Below, piece after piece: positions 5,694-7,379 of a stretch of 7,379 nucleotides of DNA; within the stretch, counting starts at the first letter, position 1, and the number at the start of each line of letters is the position of its first letter. Source of the stretch: Actinobacteria bacterium UBA5182 (GTDB taxonomy: Bacteria; Actinomycetota; UBA4738); contig DHWM01000074.1 in NCBI GenBank assembly GCA_002413185.1, positions 1 through 7,379 of the forward strand. Direction: 5' to 3'. The notes beneath the pieces are model-generated. The model did no database searches. It had not been told where the DNA came from and saw only the letters and a list, made by a program, of their open reading frames with translations. A program made the translations under genes and the position numbers.

Positions 5694-5698
5694 CTCCT
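5694..5698 (-). promoter_or_regulatory. Shine-Dalgarno site of cysH
   Basis: AGGAG on the minus strand, 8 nt before the ATG at 5685, decides the start against the longer TTG reading. Confidence 0.7.
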
Positions 5699-5724
5699 GG
5701 AGTGAGGGGCCGCAAGAAGCGCAA

Positions 5725-5730
5725 AGTATA
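5725..5730 (-). promoter_or_regulatory. Candidate -10 element of cysH
   Basis: TATACT on the minus strand is the closest match to TATAAT in the window. It predicts a transcript start near 5718 and a leader of about 33 nt with the Shine-Dalgarno sequence. The -35 region is weak, which suggests help from an activator. Confidence 0.5.
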
Positions 5731-5784
5731 CCCGCGGCGATCTCTGCAAACCGCAGGCCGGAGGGGCCTATTCCGTGTGCCGTC

Positions 5785-5800
5785 GGGCCACGCTGGGCCA
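5785..5800 (+). repeat. GGGCCA direct repeat in the cysH-sat promoter region
   Basis: GGGCCA occurs at 5785-5790 and 5795-5800, 10 bp apart (one helical turn), just upstream of and overlapping the -35 region of the candidate sat promoter. It could be a regulator site, but the motif is short and GC-rich. Confidence 0.3.
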
Positions 5801-5805
5801 GCCGC

Positions 5806-5811
5806 TATGCT
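5806..5811 (+). promoter_or_regulatory. Candidate -10 element of sat
   Basis: TATGCT fits TAnnnT and predicts a transcript start near 5818 and a leader of about 72 nt before the ATG at 5890. No good -35 is seen. Confidence 0.4.
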
Positions 5812-5832
5812 AGGTGGCTCGGCCTGGAAAAT

Positions 5833-5850
5833 GCATGGCAGGCACCATGC
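5833..5850 (+). repeat. Inverted repeat in the sat leader
   Basis: GCATGG-CAGGCA-CCATGC is a perfect 6-bp inverted repeat with a 6-nt spacer, about 15 nt downstream of the predicted sat transcript start. It could be an RNA hairpin or a repressor operator. It is short, so chance is possible. Confidence 0.4.
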
Positions 5851-5877
5851 GCCGATCCGCCACCGTCCTTACCGAAC

Positions 5878-5882
5878 AGGAG
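5878..5882 (+). promoter_or_regulatory. Shine-Dalgarno site of sat
   Basis: AGGAG lies 7 nt before the ATG at 5890 and selects this start over the much longer open frame that continues upstream, antisense to cysH. Confidence 0.75.
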
Positions 5883-5889
5883 CATCCGA

Positions 5890-7068
5890 ATGACGCCGAC
5901 CGAAACCGAGACGATCGCCCCCCACGGAGGCAAGCTCGTCGACCTGTTGGTTCCCCACGATCAGGCCGGCGGGGTGATCGCGGAAGCGGGACATCTGCCG
6001 AAGGTGGCGGTGGGGACGCGTGAGCTTTCGGACCTGGAGATGATGGCCGTTGGCGCGCTGTCGCCGCTGACCGGCTTCATGGGCGAGAAGGACTACCGCT
6101 CGGTCCTGGACGAGATGCACCTGGAGAACGGGCTCCCCTGGACCATCCCGGTGACGCTCTCGCTCGACGAGACGGAGGCGAAGCGGGTGGGGGGGACGTC
6201 GCAGCTCGCGCTGACGGCGGACGACACGCCGATCGCCATCGTCGGCGTGACCGAGGTCTACCGCCGCGATCCCGAGACCGAGGCCGAATCGGTGTTCCGC
6301 ACCACCGACACCGCGCACCCCGGGGTGAAGGCGGCCATGCGGGACGCGGGGGAGTTCCTGGTTGCCGGCGAGGTCAGGGTGATCCGATTGCCGAAGCACA
6401 CCACGTTCCAGCAGTACCGGCTCACCCCGGCGCAGACGCGAGCGGCCTTCGCCGAGCGAGGGTGGAAGACCGTAGTGGGCTTCCAGACCCGCAACCCCGT
6501 CCACCGGGCCCACGAATACCTCCAGAAGTGCGCCATGGAGATCGTCGACGGGCTCCTCCTGCATCCGCTGGTAGGAGCGACGAAGGACGACGACGTTCCG
6601 GCAGAGGTTCGGATGCAGTGCTACGAGGTGCTGTTCGAGAACTACTACCCGAAGGATCGGGCCATGATGAGCGTGTTCCCGGCGGCCATGCGGTACGCCG
6701 GGCCGAAGGAGGCGATCTGGCACGCCATCGCTCGAAAGAACTACGGGTGCACCCACTTCATCGTGGGCCGGGACCATGCCGGGGTGGGTTCCTACTACGG
6801 CACCTACGACGCACAGAAGATCTTCGAGGAGTTCGACGCCGCGGAGCTGGGCATCACGCCGCTGTTCTTCGAGCACTCGTTCTTCTGCAAGAAGTGCGAC
6901 GCCATGGCCTCCCCGAAAACGTGCCCACACTCCGACGACGACCGGGTGATCCTGTCGGGGACGAAGGTCCGGGAGATGCTCCGGGCCGGGCAGAAGCCGC
7001 CCAAGGAGTTCAGCCGGCCCGAGGTGGCCCAGATCCTGATCGAAGCCATGGCCGACCGCACTCGCTGA
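5890..7068 (+). CDS. sat: Sulfate adenylyltransferase (ATP sulfurylase), zinc-binding single-chain type
   Basis: This 392-residue cytoplasmic enzyme joins sulfate and ATP to make APS and pyrophosphate, the first step of sulfate activation. An N-terminal PUA-like region (about 1-170, with LSPLTGFMGEKDY at 57-69) leads into the nucleotidyltransferase domain. That domain carries QTRNPVHRAH (199-208) and GRDHAG (293-298), the two active-site signatures of the Sat family, unlike the CysDN heterodimer. Cys333, Cys336, Cys345 and His347 (FCKKCDA and KTCPH) form the zinc site found in many bacterial and archaeal Sat proteins. Length is normal, and there is no fused APS kinase. The start at 5890 has AGGAG 7 nt upstream and gives the usual N-terminus. 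It is divergent from cysH, so one promoter region can control both steps from sulfate to sulfite. Confidence 0.96.
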   Translation: MTPTETETIAPHGGKLVDLLVPHDQAGGVIAEAGHLPKVAVGTRELSDLEMMAVGALSPLTGFMGEKDYRSVLDEMHLENGLPWTIPVTLSLDETEAKRVGGTSQLALTADDTPIAIVGVTEVYRRDPETEAESVFRTTDTAHPGVKAAMRDAGEFLVAGEVRVIRLPKHTTFQQYRLTPAQTRAAFAERGWKTVVGFQTRNPVHRAHEYLQKCAMEIVDGLLLHPLVGATKDDDVPAEVRMQCYEVLFENYYPKDRAMMSVFPAAMRYAGPKEAIWHAIARKNYGCTHFIVGRDHAGVGSYYGTYDAQKIFEEFDAAELGITPLFFEHSFFCKKCDAMASPKTCPHSDDDRVILSGTKVREMLRAGQKPPKEFSRPEVAQILIEAMADRTR

Positions 7069-7103
7069 CCTCCCCGGCCTGGCAATTGCTCGCCGGCCCA
7101 ACC

Positions 7104-7109
7104 TAGACT
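7104..7109 (+). promoter_or_regulatory. Candidate -10 element of the cyclase gene
   Basis: TAGACT ends 7 nt before the GTG at 7117, with no Shine-Dalgarno sequence, which again matches a leaderless start. Confidence 0.45.
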
Positions 7110-7116
7110 CACGTCC

Positions 7117-7379
7117 GTGGCGATGTGCCCGTCCTGCGGGGAGGACAATCCCGACAAGTTCCGCCTCTGTGGGTTCTGCGGGGCGCCATTGCATGCCGCT
7201 CCCACGCCGCCGGTCGAGGAGCGCAAGGTCGTCACCGTCCTGTTCTGCGACCTCGTCGGGTTCACCGCGGCCTCGGAGGATGCCGATCCGGAGGACGTTC
7301 GCGCCAGGATCCGCCCCTACCATTCGATGCTCCGGCGAGAGATCGAGGGCTTCGGGGGAACGGTCGAGAAGTTCATCGG
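7117..7379 (+). CDS. Zinc-ribbon class III adenylate/guanylate cyclase-domain protein, N-terminal part
   Basis: 87 residues are visible before the window ends. An N-terminal zinc ribbon has four cysteines in two CxxC pairs (C4/C7 and C18/C21, in CPSCGEDNPD and CGFCGAPL). After a short Pro-rich linker, ERKVVTVLFCDLVGFT (35-50) starts a class III nucleotidyl cyclase domain. D45 is the first metal-binding aspartate, and GGTVEKFIG leads to the second, which is just outside the window. Proteins with this layout are common in actinobacteria and often continue into a large AAA-type ATPase and TPR region, which cannot be checked here. The GTG at 7117 is preferred over the ATG at 7123 because of the -10 spacing, but only two residues differ. 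It is independent of sat, with 48 bp between them. Confidence 0.88.
   Translation, partial: MAMCPSCGEDNPDKFRLCGFCGAPLHAAPTPPVEERKVVTVLFCDLVGFTAASEDADPEDVRARIRPYHSMLRREIEGFGGTVEKFI

Noticed and set aside
5686..5724. An N-terminal extension of CysH from a TTG at 5724
   Set aside because: The TTG directly abuts the TATACT -10 element, so it would lie upstream of or at the transcript start. The ATG at 5685 has a Shine-Dalgarno sequence.
4984..5889. Upstream extension of the sat open frame
   Set aside because: It is antisense to cysH, gives a composition unlike a protein domain, and a clear Shine-Dalgarno sequence and a family-typical N-terminus place the start at 5890.
7069..7103. A CCGGC...GCCGG inverted repeat after sat as a terminator
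   Set aside because: The stem is only 5 bp with a 12-nt loop and no T-run, which is too weak to call in GC-rich DNA.
5869..7323. A 484-codon open frame antisense to sat
   Set aside because: It is fully explained as the mirror of a strongly conserved GC-rich gene and has no promoter, Shine-Dalgarno sequence or domain.

Overview
The window is GC-rich, densely packed bacterial DNA. Every gene I recognise is chromosomal metabolism or regulation. Three things point to an actinomycete-type bacterium (Actinomycetota), although I cannot place it to genus: a GlnR-type orphan nitrogen regulator, a luciferase-like F420-type oxidoreductase, and several genes with no Shine-Dalgarno sequence but a TAnnnT -10 element 7-9 nt before the start codon. 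I see no rRNA, tRNA, CRISPR array, insertion sequence or phage gene.

Layout. Positions 1-743 (minus) hold the N-terminal part of type I glutamine synthetase (glnA), cut by the window edge. Positions 744-894 are its promoter region, with a GTAAC-n6-TTAAC box that looks like a GlnR operator. Positions 895-1572 (minus) encode the GlnR-like regulator itself. A 50-bp divergent promoter separates it from a plus-strand pair: a MoaD/ThiS-like small sulfur carrier (1623-1883) that overlaps an LLM-class flavin/F420 oxidoreductase (1880-2734) by four bases.

Positions 2832-4926 (plus) encode one secreted protein of about 698 residues, built of at least 13 Asp-box (BNR-like) beta-propeller repeats. Its frame is broken twice, each time as if one base were missing (near 3180 and near 4497). 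It is either a recent pseudogene or carries sequencing errors. It ends 3 bases from the convergent cysH gene.

Positions 4930-5685 (minus) encode an iron-sulfur APS reductase and 5890-7068 (plus) a zinc-type ATP sulfurylase. They diverge from a 204-bp promoter region. Together they convert sulfate to APS and then to sulfite without needing APS kinase. Positions 7117-7379 begin a protein with an N-terminal zinc ribbon followed by a class III nucleotidyl cyclase domain, cut by the window end.

The themes are nitrogen assimilation (glnR-glnA) and assimilatory sulfate reduction (cysH-sat). The MoaD/ThiS-like carrier may be a sulfur-related partner, but its acceptor pathway is not visible. I found no clearly new multi-gene system. 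The items most worth a second look are the linked glnR-glnA pair with a well-placed operator, the sulfur carrier whose C-terminal Gly-Gly is buried by a tail that doubles as the next gene's ribosome-binding site, and the twice-broken propeller gene.
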